A stretch of 36,778 nt of DNA from Hydrogenophilaceae bacterium (GTDB taxonomy: Bacteria > Pseudomonadota > Gammaproteobacteria > Burkholderiales > Thiobacillaceae): NCBI GenBank assembly GCA_024709485.1, contig JANJWO010000027.1, positions 1-36,778 on the forward strand, given 5' to 3'. Below the pieces are notes generated by a model that saw only the letters and a program-made list of their open reading frames with translations, was not told the origin of the DNA and made no database searches. Shown here one piece after another: positions 26,218-34,154 of this stretch (positions are counted from its first letter, which is position 1; every line of letters starts with the position of its first letter). Both the position numbers and the translations under genes were made by a program.

Positions 26218-27960
26218 TCAGGTTGTGCCGGTTTTCGGCAAGGTAAAATAAAAAACGCTGCCGGCGCCGGGCTGGGATTCGACCCACACCCTGCCGCCAT
26301 ACAGCTCGACGATCTTTTTCACCAGCGCAAGCCCCACGCCGGTGCTTTCCACCCGGTCCTTGGGCACCAGGGTCTGGAACAGCTGGAAAATGCGCTTGAA
26401 GTGGCGCGGCTCGATGCCCACGCCATTGTCGCTCACGCTGAATTCCCAGTCCTGGTCGTGCGCCACGCAGTCGATCTTGATCAGCCCCTCCGGCTTGTCC
26501 AGGTACTTGATGGCATTGGACAAGAGATTCTGGAACAGCTGCAGCATGCGCGTGCGCTCGCTGTGCACGACGGGAAGACCCGGGGCGACTTCGACGCGGA
26601 TGTGGGGCGGCGGCGCCAGGAGCGCCAGCGCCTCCTGCACGACCTGGTTCAGGTCGACCTCCGCCACGGTCTCGCGCACGCGGCCGACGCGCGAGTATTG
26701 CAGGATGCCGTCGATGAGGCCGTCCATGCGCCGCACGCGCTGGATCAGGAGCCGCAGATGCTCCTTGCCGTCGGCGTCGAGCTTCTCCGACTGGTCGGTG
26801 GCGATCCAGTCCGCCAGCGAGCCGATGGCGCGCAGCGGCGCCTTGAGATCGTGGGAGACGACGTAGGCGAAATTCTTCAGTTCCCCATTGGCGCTTTCCA
26901 GTTCGCTGATGAGGCGCGCCTGGCGTTCCTCGGTCTCCTTGCGCTGGCTGATGTCGTGGATGAGGCCGGTGAACATGCGGTGCCCGCCCACCTGCATTTC
27001 GCTCACCGCCAGCTCGATCGGGAAGGTGCTGCCGTCCCGGCGCTGCGCCACCACCTCGCGCCCGATGCCGATGACGCGCTTCTCCCCGGTCGCGGCATAG
27101 TGCTGCAAATACCCGTCGTGCGCTTCGCGGTAGGGCGCGGGCATGAGCATCGAGACGTTCTTTCCCAGCGCCTCCTCCCGCGCATGGCCGAACAGGCGCT
27201 CGGCGGCCGGGTTGAAGGAATCGATGATGCCGCGCTCATCGATGGTGATGATGGCATCCAGCGCCGTCTCCACGACAGCGGCAAGCCGCGCGCTCTGCTC
27301 GGCCAGGGCACTTTCGGCGCGCCTGCGCTCATGTTCCTGGCGGCGGATGAAGCCGTAGAGCAGCGTGAGGATGCCGAGCGTGAGGAGGAGCGCGAAGCCG
27401 AAGATGAGCTGCACCTGCGTCGCCTGTTGCCGCGCCGCATCGCGTGACTGACCGACCCGCCGCTTCTCCTCGGCCTTCATGAGATCGAGCTGCGCAAGCA
27501 GCGCGGCCATTTCACGGCGCCCCGGATCCAGCCGCAGGCGCTCGCGCGCCGCCGCAAAACCCTGGGTGCGGCGCACCTCGAACACCCCTTCGAGCAGGCG
27601 CAGCCTGGCGGCAATGCGCTGCTCGAGATCGAACAACTGTTTGCCGAAGCCGGGGTCGGTCGCATTGAGCTGCCTGAGGCCGGCGACGATCTCCTCGATT
27701 CGCGCCAGGGTCTGGGCGCGTCCGGCCAGGTCGACCTCCTCGCCCAGGATGAGATAGCGGCGCTGCAGGCTCTCGGCCTGGCTCATGAGCGAGGAGACGC
27801 CTTCCAGCGCAGTCAGTGTCTGTTCGGAACGAATCGCCGCGTCCGATGCGCGGATGAAACCCGATGCCGAGCGATAGGCCAGAAAGCCGGTGAGCAGCAA
27901 GGCCGCCAAGGAAAACGCGAACCCCACCAGCACCTGTTTCTCGACCGGCCATTTTTTCAT
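26218..27960 (-). CDS. Membrane histidine kinase with CHASE3-like and FixL-like PAS domains
   Basis: A 580-residue sensor kinase from the ATG at 27960. A membrane helix at about 10-30 and another at about 183-205 flank a periplasmic helical CHASE3-like domain. A PAS domain at about 225-340 has the FixL-type pattern: His281 in REAHDGYL and Arg301 in VIGIGREVV, 20 residues apart, as the haem-ligand and distal arginine of FixL are. Next are a HisKA domain with phospho-His370 (VVSHDLKAPLRAIG) and an ATPase domain (NLLSNAIKY, DNGVGI, GVGLAL). Oxygen or haem sensing is inferred, not shown. It heads the four-gene signalling cassette. Confidence 0.92.
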   Translation of the reverse strand: MKKWPVEKQVLVGFAFSLAALLLTGFLAYRSASGFIRASDAAIRSEQTLTALEGVSSLMSQAESLQRRYLILGEEVDLAGRAQTLARIEEIVAGLRQLNATDPGFGKQLFDLEQRIAARLRLLEGVFEVRRTQGFAAARERLRLDPGRREMAALLAQLDLMKAEEKRRVGQSRDAARQQATQVQLIFGFALLLTLGILTLLYGFIRRQEHERRRAESALAEQSARLAAVVETALDAIITIDERGIIDSFNPAAERLFGHAREEALGKNVSMLMPAPYREAHDGYLQHYAATGEKRVIGIGREVVAQRRDGSTFPIELAVSEMQVGGHRMFTGLIHDISQRKETEERQARLISELESANGELKNFAYVVSHDLKAPLRAIGSLADWIATDQSEKLDADGKEHLRLLIQRVRRMDGLIDGILQYSRVGRVRETVAEVDLNQVVQEALALLAPPPHIRVEVAPGLPVVHSERTRMLQLFQNLLSNAIKYLDKPEGLIKIDCVAHDQDWEFSVSDNGVGIEPRHFKRIFQLFQTLVPKDRVESTGVGLALVKKIVELYGGRVWVESQPGAGSVFYFTLPKTGTT

Positions 27961-28031
27961 GATGGAGCAGGTGGCATGCAAATGATGCAAATGCTGCGAG
28001 ATTACCCCCTAGGCCCTGCCCGGGCAAGCCT

Positions 28032-28793
28032 CTACAAGCCGCGCCGCGCGCACACCGCGCAGGCGGCGTCGCGAGGTACCTGCACTTCGCGAAATCCCCC
28101 GCCCAGCGCGTCATACAAGGTCAGCCTGCCCACGGCGGCACGGCCGCAGCCCGCCAGCAGCTTGATGGCCTCCACCGCCTGCATGGCCCCGATCACCCCC
28201 ACCAGCGGCGACAGCACCCCCGCTTCGCTGCAGCGCGGCCCCTCCTCCGCGGTTTCGGGAAACAGGCAGTGATAGCAGGGCGAGCCGGGCTGGCGCGCGT
28301 CGAACACGGCCAGCTGCCCGGAAAAACCCAACGCCGCGCCGCTCACCAGCGGCTTGCCTGCCAGCACGCAGGCCCGGTTGACGGCGTGGCGGGTGGCGAA
28401 ATTGTCCGAGCAGTCCAGCACGACCTCGACCGCCGCAACCGCCGCTTCCAGCGCCCGGCCCTGCAAGCGCTCCGGCAGGGCTTCTATCCGCACCGTCGGG
28501 TTCACCGCGCCTATGCTCTGGCGCAGGGAGCGGGCCTTGTTGGCGCCTATCGCCGCAGTGTGATGGCCGATCTGGCGCTGCAGATTGGTGAGCTCGACCA
28601 CATCCGCATCCGCGATCAGCAAGCGGCCGACACCAGCCGCGCCCAGGTAAAGCGCGGCAGGACAGCCCAGGCCGCCGGCGCCGACGATCAGCACCGCGCC
28701 CGAGGCGAGCCTTTCCTGGCCCTCGATCCCGATCTGCGGCAGCAGGATGTGGCGACTGTAGCGCAGCAGGTCGTCGTCATTCATGGCAGACAT
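28032..28793 (-). CDS. moeB: MoeB/ThiF/HesA family adenylyltransferase
   Basis: MoeB-type enzymes adenylate the C-terminal glycine of a sulfur-carrier protein (MoaD or ThiS) for molybdopterin or thiamine synthesis. The 253 residues start with LLRYSRHILLPQIG. They have the nucleotide-binding GAGGLGCPAALYLGAAGVG, ADADVVELTNLQRQIGH, and DCSDNFATRHAVN. Zinc cysteines are CYHC and CAVC at the end. ATGs at codons 1 and 4 are both possible. MoeB and ThiF cannot be separated by sequence alone. The gene belongs to the gpmI-envC-ctpA-moeB run. Confidence 0.9.
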   Translation of the reverse strand: MSAMNDDDLLRYSRHILLPQIGIEGQERLASGAVLIVGAGGLGCPAALYLGAAGVGRLLIADADVVELTNLQRQIGHHTAAIGANKARSLRQSIGAVNPTVRIEALPERLQGRALEAAVAAVEVVLDCSDNFATRHAVNRACVLAGKPLVSGAALGFSGQLAVFDARQPGSPCYHCLFPETAEEGPRCSEAGVLSPLVGVIGAMQAVEAIKLLAGCGRAAVGRLTLYDALGGGFREVQVPRDAACAVCARRGL

Positions 28794-28945
28794 TCGTTAA
28801 TGGCGGGCGATGAAACCGCGGTCCGGGCGCGTCATTTCACCCTCGAACCAGAAGGGCGCGAAGCTGCCCCGCAGCCAGGAGCACGATGCGACAAGGCGGG
28901 CCGGCAAAGTGATTTTTGATTTGCAAATTTGATTTGGAATTGGAA

Positions 28946-29344
28946 TTACTTGTATTCGCGCCACTCTTCCGGGGTCTCGTCCCTATCGCCATGCAGATGC
29001 TGCTCGTAAACGCGCGCGAAAACTTGCTGCGACTTGACCTCGGGCGCATTGATGACGAGGTTTTCGCGCTGCACGTTTTCGCAAAAGTAGATCAGGGCGC
29101 GGCGGATTTTCTGCAGCAGGCTGTTGTCGAGATGGAAGCCCTGCGCCTCCAGGGCCTTTTCCAGGCCTTGGAGGGTGTAGTGCGTGACCTTGTACTGCAC
29201 AACCAGGGTGCGGCAGCACGCCACCTTGGTGCTGGCCTGCATCGAATCCAGGCCGTCGAGCAGTTCCCGCGCCCGCTCGGCCTGGCCCGCGGGCAGGTCA
29301 TGGAAGACGATTTCGCGTATCTTTTCGAGATCGGCAGGCAGCAT
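28946..29344 (-). CDS. Conserved hypothetical protein
   Basis: I do not assign a function. From the ATG at 29344, with a GGAGG ribosome-binding site ten bases upstream, the product is 132 residues, soluble, without signal peptide or membrane helix. The central part (VVQYKVTHYTLQGLEKALEA, then FHLDNSLLQKIRRALIYFCE) is strongly helical and looks conserved. There are two adjacent cysteines (ACC) at about 42-43. A GTG three codons earlier is too close to the ribosome-binding site. It lies between ctpA and moeB. Confidence 0.8.
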   Translation of the reverse strand: MLPADLEKIREIVFHDLPAGQAERARELLDGLDSMQASTKVACCRTLVVQYKVTHYTLQGLEKALEAQGFHLDNSLLQKIRRALIYFCENVQRENLVINAPEVKSQQVFARVYEQHLHGDRDETPEEWREYK

Positions 29345-29428
29345 GGCAGGCACCCCTCCCTAAAGCTCGTTTTCCAGTATCGTCCGGGTGGCGGCGCAAA
29401 GCAAGCGGGGAACTCGCCCGCCGGAAAC

Positions 29429-30841
29429 TCAGTTGCCCCGGATGATGGTGATTCCCTTGAGCAGGTTCAACGCCTGGTTGACCTGATAATCGTTCTTGGA
29501 CACCACTTCGCCCGGCTCCAGCGGCTTGAACTCCGGCCGCTTGCCGCCGTTGTCTTCGCTGCCGCCCTTGTCGGGCGCCTTGGCGGGCTCGGCCGGCCGC
29601 GCCGCTTCGCCCTGCGGATTTTCCAGATGCTTGGCCAGATCCGCCTCGCGCACGCCGAAGTCCTCTTCCGGCGGGCTGTTGGGGTCCTCGACCTTGATGT
29701 CCGGCTCGATGCCCTTGGCCTGGATGGAGCGCCCGGACGGCGTGAAATAGCGCGCCGTGGTGAGCTTGATCGCGGTGTCGTTGCCCAGCGGCAGAATGGT
29801 CTGCACCGAGCCCTTGCCGAAGGTCTGGGTGCCCATGACGACGGCGCGCTTGTGGTCCTGCAGCGCGCCCGCCACGATTTCCGAAGCCGAAGCCGAGCCG
29901 CCGTTGACCAGCACCACCATGGGCACGGTCTTCACGCCATCGGGCAGGTTCTTCAGAAAATCGGCCTGCATCGGGCGCAGATAATTCTCGCGGCTGGCGG
30001 TGAGCCGCATCTTCGAATCCTCGGCGCGCCCTTCGGTGTACACCACCAGCGCATCGGGCTTGAGGAAGGCGGCGCTGACCGCCACCGCGCCGTTGAGCAG
30101 CCCGCCGGGATCGTTGCGCAGGTCCAGCACCAGGCCCTTGAGCGGATCCTTGTTTTCCTTGTACAGCTTCTGCAGGGCCTCGACCAGCAAGTCGCCGGTG
30201 TGCTCCTGGAACTGGGTGATGCGCACATAGCCGTAACCCGGCTCCACCAGCTTGAATTTGACGCTGCGGATCTTGATGACGGCGCGGGTCACCGAGACGA
30301 CAAAGGGTTTGGTGTCGCCCTTGCGCATGATGGTCAGCTTGATCGGGGTGCCGGGCTTGCCGCGCATGCGCTTGACCGCATCGTTCAGGTTCATGCCCTT
30401 GACCGGGGTGTCGTCGAGCTTGATGATGAGGTCGCCGCTCTTGAGTCCGGCGCGATAGGCGGGCGTATCCTCGATGGGGGAAACGACCTTGACGAAGCCG
30501 TCTTCCATGCCGACCTCGATGCCCAGGCCGCCGAACTCGCCCTGGGTGCCGACCTGCAGATCCTTGAAGGCCTCGGCATCCAGATAGGCGGAATGCGGAT
30601 CCAGGTCCGACAGCATGCCGTTGATGGCGCCGGCGATGAGCTTCTTGTCATCCACCGACTCGACGTAATCGCTCTTGATGCGGGCAAACACGTCGGTGAA
30701 GGCGCGCAGTTCCTTGACCGGCAACGGCGCCACCGCTTCCTTGTCGGCCTGCGCGGAGTAGTTCAGCGTCAGCGCGAAGCCCGCGATCAGGCCCGCGACG
30801 CCCGCCAGTATCACCTTGCCATACTGCCCTGCCATTCTCAT
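29429..30841 (-). CDS. ctpA: Carboxy-terminal processing protease CtpA (S41 family)
   Basis: CtpA is a periplasmic serine protease that cleaves C-termini of envelope proteins, often murein hydrolases. The 470 residues have an N-terminal membrane anchor or signal (about 8-26) and a PDZ domain (about 100-185). The protease core has LDLRNDPGGLL, the catalytic serine in NGGSASASEI (near 316-320) and catalytic Lys343 in FGKGSVQ. A low-complexity Pro/Glu/Ala/Lys stretch lies near 425-445. It starts one base after the EnvC-like gene stop, which fits joint control of peptidoglycan cleavage. Confidence 0.95.
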   Translation of the reverse strand: MRMAGQYGKVILAGVAGLIAGFALTLNYSAQADKEAVAPLPVKELRAFTDVFARIKSDYVESVDDKKLIAGAINGMLSDLDPHSAYLDAEAFKDLQVGTQGEFGGLGIEVGMEDGFVKVVSPIEDTPAYRAGLKSGDLIIKLDDTPVKGMNLNDAVKRMRGKPGTPIKLTIMRKGDTKPFVVSVTRAVIKIRSVKFKLVEPGYGYVRITQFQEHTGDLLVEALQKLYKENKDPLKGLVLDLRNDPGGLLNGAVAVSAAFLKPDALVVYTEGRAEDSKMRLTASRENYLRPMQADFLKNLPDGVKTVPMVVLVNGGSASASEIVAGALQDHKRAVVMGTQTFGKGSVQTILPLGNDTAIKLTTARYFTPSGRSIQAKGIEPDIKVEDPNSPPEEDFGVREADLAKHLENPQGEAARPAEPAKAPDKGGSEDNGGKRPEFKPLEPGEVVSKNDYQVNQALNLLKGITIIRGN

Positions 30842-30842
30842 C

Positions 30843-32042
30843 TCACTTGATCCATGCCATCGGATTGATTGGGCGGCTCTGGTGCCGCAATTCGAAATAT
30901 ACCCCCGGACTTTCCTGGCCGCCGCTGTTTCCCACGGAGGCGATCGCTTCGCCCGTTTTCACGGCGTCTCCCGCCTGCTTATACAGACTTTCATTGTTGC
31001 TGTATAGGCTCATGTAGCCTTCGCCATGATCGATGATCAGCAGGTTGCCGAAGCCGCGCAGCCAGTCGGAAAATGCGACCGTGCCGCCTGCGACCGCCCG
31101 CACCTCGCTGCCTGCCGCCGCCCGGATGAAAAGCCCTTTCCAGCTGAGTCCGCCGTCTTCCCTGGGAGTGCCGAACCTGTTCATGAGTTCCCCCGCCACC
31201 GGCAGGCGCAGCAAGCCTTTCAGCCGCGAGAACGGCGCGCCCTCGCGGCCCGGTTCGGGCACCTGGGTGTTGACCGCGACCGGCTTGCTTCCGCTCGCCC
31301 CGGCCTTGCCGGCGGGAGCGGCTTTTTTCGCCGGCCGTTTTGCCGCCATTTTCGCAAGCTGCGCCACCAGATCGGCCAGACGCTGTTCATCGTGCCGGAG
31401 CGTGGCGATCTCCTTGCGCTGCTTGCGGATTTCGCCGGCCAGCTTGTCCAGCACCTTCTGGCGGGCCTGCTTTTCCTTGAGCAGGTTTTCGCGCTCCTGC
31501 AGCTGCGCCGCGCGGATTTCGGCCAGCGCGCGATCCTTGGCCGCGGCCGCCTGCCGGAGGTCGGCCAGCCGCGCCAGATCCTGGCGCAACTCCTCGATCA
31601 GCCGCGTCTGCGCGCGCGAAAGATGGGACAGGTAATGGAGGTCGCGGGCGGCCTGGCTGGGATTCTGCCCATTGAGCATCAGCTTCAGCGCATCGCCGCC
31701 GCCCCGCATGTAGGCCTGGCGGAGCATTTCCGCCAGCCGCGCCTGGCGCTGCCGGATCTGCGCGCCGGTTTGCTCGGCCTCCGTGCCTGCCGCCTGGGCG
31801 GCGGCCTGGGTGGCGCGCTGCTCGCGCTCGAGCTGGTACAGCTTGCGGCCGGATTCGCTGATGGCGCGCTCGGACTGCTTCAGCGCATCCGTCGCTTCGG
31901 CGCTCGACTCGCGGTTGCGCTGATACGCCTGCTGCAGCTGCTGCAGGCGCTCGCGCAACGATTCGAGTTCGGTTTTGCTGTCCGCCCAGACCGGCTGGGC
32001 GATGAAGGCGAAAATGAGCAGGAACGAGACGTGCCGTTTCAC
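30843..32042 (-). CDS. envC: EnvC-like murein hydrolase activator (M23/LytM domain)
   Basis: EnvC is a periplasmic activator of the AmiA/AmiB amidases at the division septum. The 399 residues start with a signal peptide ending near VWADSK, then a long coiled coil to about residue 240. After an Ala/Lys-rich linker comes a C-terminal LytM domain. As in E. coli EnvC, the domain lacks the full zinc-ligand set (GLSWKGLFI at the first site; YFELRHQSRPINPMAWIK at the end), so it probably activates rather than cuts. The start is GTG at 32042, overlapping the gpmI stop. Confidence 0.9.
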   Translation of the reverse strand: MKRHVSFLLIFAFIAQPVWADSKTELESLRERLQQLQQAYQRNRESSAEATDALKQSERAISESGRKLYQLEREQRATQAAAQAAGTEAEQTGAQIRQRQARLAEMLRQAYMRGGGDALKLMLNGQNPSQAARDLHYLSHLSRAQTRLIEELRQDLARLADLRQAAAAKDRALAEIRAAQLQERENLLKEKQARQKVLDKLAGEIRKQRKEIATLRHDEQRLADLVAQLAKMAAKRPAKKAAPAGKAGASGSKPVAVNTQVPEPGREGAPFSRLKGLLRLPVAGELMNRFGTPREDGGLSWKGLFIRAAAGSEVRAVAGGTVAFSDWLRGFGNLLIIDHGEGYMSLYSNNESLYKQAGDAVKTGEAIASVGNSGGQESPGVYFELRHQSRPINPMAWIK

Positions 32043-33580
32043 TCGAAATTGATCAGCGGTTCGCCGCGCATTTCCGCAGGCTGCGGCAGGCCCATCATTT
32101 TCAGCAGGGTCGGGCTGACGTCCTCGAGCGCGCCGCTCTGGGTGAGTTCCGCGCGCCGCTTGCCGATGTACAGCAGCGGCACGAGGTTGGTCGTGTGCGC
32201 GGTATGCGCCTGCCCCGTCGACAGGTCCAGCATGGACTCGGCGTTGCCGTGGTCCGCCGTGATCAGCACCTCGCCGCCGCGCGCCAGCTGCGCCTCCACC
32301 ACCCGTCCCAAACAGGCATCGATGGTCTCGATGGCCCGCCTGGCGGCATTCTCGTCGCCCGTGTGCCCCACCATGTCGGCGTTGGCGTAGTTGCAGACGA
32401 TGGCGTCGTATTGCCGGCTGTCGATGGCGGCGACCAGCTTGTCGGTCACCTCGAAGGCGCTCATCTCGGGCTTGAGGTCATAGGTCGCCACGTCCGGCGA
32501 GGGCACCAGGATGCGGTCCTCGCCCGGATAGGACACCTCTTCGCCGCCGTTGAAGAAGAACGTGACGTGCGGGTATTTTTCCGTCTCCGCGATGCGCAGC
32601 TGATGCAGGCCGAGATTGGCGATGTATTCGCCGAAGCCGTTGCGGATGCGCTCCGGCGGAAACGCCACCAGCACGTCGAACTCGTCGCTGTAGCCGGTCA
32701 GCGTGCAATAGGCAGACAGCCTGGGCGTCACCTCGCGGTCGAACTCGCTGAAATCCGGCTCGATGAAGGGGCGCGACAGCTGGCGCGCGCGATCGGAACG
32801 GAAATTCATGAAGATGATGGCGTCACCATCCTTCATGCGCACCGGATCGAGGCCCGGCGGCACGATGGCGGTGGCTTTCACGAACTCGTCGGACTCGCCG
32901 CGCGCGTAGGCCATCTCCAGGCCGGCCTGCGCGGTGGCAGCGGCGTATTCGGCCTTGCCCTGGGTCAGCAGATCGTAGGCCGACTTCACGCGCTGCCAGC
33001 GGCGGTCACGGTCCATGGCGTAATAGCGGCCGATGATGCTGGCGACCCTGCCCCGGCCCACTTCGGCGATCTTGTCCTGCATGCGCGCGAGGTTGACTTC
33101 GGCGCTCTTGGGCGGCGTGTCGCGCCCGTCCAGGAAGGCATGGATGTAGATTTCCTCCATGCCCTCGTCCGCCGCCATCTGCAGCATGGCATGGATATGG
33201 CGCTCGTGGCTGTGCACGCCGCCGTCCGACAGCAGGCCCAGGATATGCAGCGCGCCCTGGCCGTCCCTGGCCGACTTGATGGCCGACTTCAGCATGGGGT
33301 TGGCAAAAAACGCGCCGGAGTCGATCGCGTGGTCAACGCGCGTATACTCCTGATACACGACGCGGCCGGCACCGATGTTGAGGTGCCCCACCTCGGAATT
33401 GCCCATTTGCCCCTTCGGCAGCCCGACTTCGCCTTCGGAGGCATGGATCAGCGTATGGGGGTAATGGCTCCAGAAACTGTCCCAGTTGGGCTTGGCGGCC
33501 ATCGCGATGGCATTGTGGGCGCGCTCCGAGCGGCAGCCAAAGCCATCAAGAATGATCAGCAGTACCGGGTTTATTTTCAT
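32039..33580 (-). CDS. gpmI: 2,3-bisphosphoglycerate-independent phosphoglycerate mutase
   Basis: GpmI interconverts 3- and 2-phosphoglycerate in glycolysis, using two manganese ions and a phosphoserine intermediate. The 513 residues show the metal ligand Asp12 in IILDGFG and the catalytic Ser62 in GNSEVGHLNIG. They also show FLDGRDTPPKSA, FMNFRSDRARQLSR, and ITADHGNAE near the end. The ATG at 33580 has no clear ribosome-binding site. It heads the long minus-strand block and is divergent from the ArsR-type regulator. Confidence 0.97.
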   Translation of the reverse strand: MKINPVLLIILDGFGCRSERAHNAIAMAAKPNWDSFWSHYPHTLIHASEGEVGLPKGQMGNSEVGHLNIGAGRVVYQEYTRVDHAIDSGAFFANPMLKSAIKSARDGQGALHILGLLSDGGVHSHERHIHAMLQMAADEGMEEIYIHAFLDGRDTPPKSAEVNLARMQDKIAEVGRGRVASIIGRYYAMDRDRRWQRVKSAYDLLTQGKAEYAAATAQAGLEMAYARGESDEFVKATAIVPPGLDPVRMKDGDAIIFMNFRSDRARQLSRPFIEPDFSEFDREVTPRLSAYCTLTGYSDEFDVLVAFPPERIRNGFGEYIANLGLHQLRIAETEKYPHVTFFFNGGEEVSYPGEDRILVPSPDVATYDLKPEMSAFEVTDKLVAAIDSRQYDAIVCNYANADMVGHTGDENAARRAIETIDACLGRVVEAQLARGGEVLITADHGNAESMLDLSTGQAHTAHTTNLVPLLYIGKRRAELTQSGALEDVSPTLLKMMGLPQPAEMRGEPLINFE

Positions 33581-33608
33581 TAAAACAGTTCACAAATGAT
33601 ACTTTTTG

Positions 33609-33654
33609 GATTAAGGTTAATCGCTAATATACCGATATACCTCATCGATATACC
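33609..33654. promoter_or_regulatory. Repeat-rich control region between gpmI and the ArsR-type regulator
   Basis: This AT-rich 113-base gap contains a palindrome with GATTAA/TTAATC arms (33609-33622). It also holds three copies of ATATACC (33627-33633, 33635-33641, 33648-33654), the last two within CGATATACCT repeats 13 bases apart. A CTAAT half-site occurs at 33624-33628. These are candidate regulator sites or overlapping divergent promoters; exact promoters could not be fixed. Confidence 0.45.
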
Positions 33655-33693
33655 TTATCTAGACTCATTCTAAATTTTACACGAGGCGAGACC

Positions 33694-34029
33694 ATGGCGC
33701 GAGTTCAGGAAACCGACGAAGAAATCGAGTTGATGGACAGGGAAGACGACATCGAGCGCGCCTCTCGTGCCATGAAGGCGATGTCGCACCCCTTGCGCCT
33801 GAAAATCCTGTGCGTGCTGGGCGACAAGGAAGTCAGCGTCCAGGACATCGTCGACCGCGTCGGCACCTCGCAAAGCAACATTTCCCAGCATCTTGCCATC
33901 CTGCGCGACAAGGGCGTGCTGAAAACCCGCAAGGATGCCAACCGCGTCTACTACCGCGTCGGCGACACCCGCACGCTCAGGCTGATCGGCATGATGCGCG
34001 AGGTGTTCTGCGGCTTCATCACCAAATAA
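33694..34029 (+). CDS. ArsR-family repressor of the BigR/SqrR persulfide-sensor type
   Basis: A 111-residue winged-helix repressor. The DNA-binding region includes MSHPLRLKILCVLG and VGTSQSNISQHLAILRDKGV, then a wing with RKDANRVYYRVGD. Two cysteines, Cys40 (ILCVLG) and Cys106 (REVFCGF), are 66 residues apart in the same contexts as the redox pair of BigR (Cys42/Cys108) and SqrR (Cys41/Cys107), which form a polysulfide bridge and release DNA. The ArsR/SmtB metal motif ELCVCDL is absent. It precedes an RND pump and probably represses it and itself. Confidence 0.9.
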   Translation: MARVQETDEEIELMDREDDIERASRAMKAMSHPLRLKILCVLGDKEVSVQDIVDRVGTSQSNISQHLAILRDKGVLKTRKDANRVYYRVGDTRTLRLIGMMREVFCGFITK

Positions 34030-34053
34030 AGCCCCTCCCGCGACCACCGCGAC

Positions 34054-34078
34054 AAGCCCGGCGCGTCCGGGCTTTTTT
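34054..34078 (+). terminator. Rho-independent terminator after the ArsR-type regulator
   Basis: Arms AAGCCCGG and CCGGGCTT with a five-base loop run into six T. It separates the regulator from the pump genes, which then use their own promoter. Confidence 0.88.
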
Positions 34079-34100
34079 GTTGTAAAGTTCAGCTAAGGAC

Positions 34101-34129
34101 TTGAAAAATATAGTCTATTAGCATATTCT
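34101..34129 (+). promoter_or_regulatory. Sigma-70 promoter of the RND pump genes
   Basis: TTGAAA (34101-34106) and TATTCT (34124-34129) are spaced by the optimal 17 bases. The start of transcription would lie about 20 bases before the adaptor ATG, just ahead of an AGGAGG ribosome-binding site (34142-34147). Confidence 0.65.
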
Positions 34130-34138
34130 AATGGTCTA
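34111..34138. promoter_or_regulatory. Palindromic operator overlapping the pump promoter -10
   Basis: ATTAG (34117-34121) and CTAAT (34128-34132) form an inverted repeat around a six-base centre. Outer TAG and CTA (34111-34113, 34136-34138) extend the symmetry. It covers the -10 box, so a bound repressor would block transcription. The ArsR-type regulator is the obvious candidate. Confidence 0.55.
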
Positions 34139-34154
34139 TCCAGGAGGCATTTTC

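Noticed and set aside
26128-27447. A 439-codon plus-strand frame opposite the membrane histidine kinase
   Set aside because: The opposite strand encodes a full kinase with all motifs; this frame has none.
28032-28793. Calling the adenylyltransferase ThiF rather than MoeB
   Set aside because: No thiamine genes are adjacent and the usual context with ctpA favours MoeB, though sequence alone cannot exclude ThiF.
28916-30850. A 644-codon plus-strand frame opposite ctpA
   Set aside because: Low-complexity His/Leu/Gln composition and complete overlap with the clear ctpA and small hypothetical genes show it to be an antisense shadow.
33694-34029. Reading the ArsR-type gene as an arsenic or metal repressor
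   Set aside because: The ELCVCDL metal-binding motif is absent. The cysteines match the BigR/SqrR pair instead.
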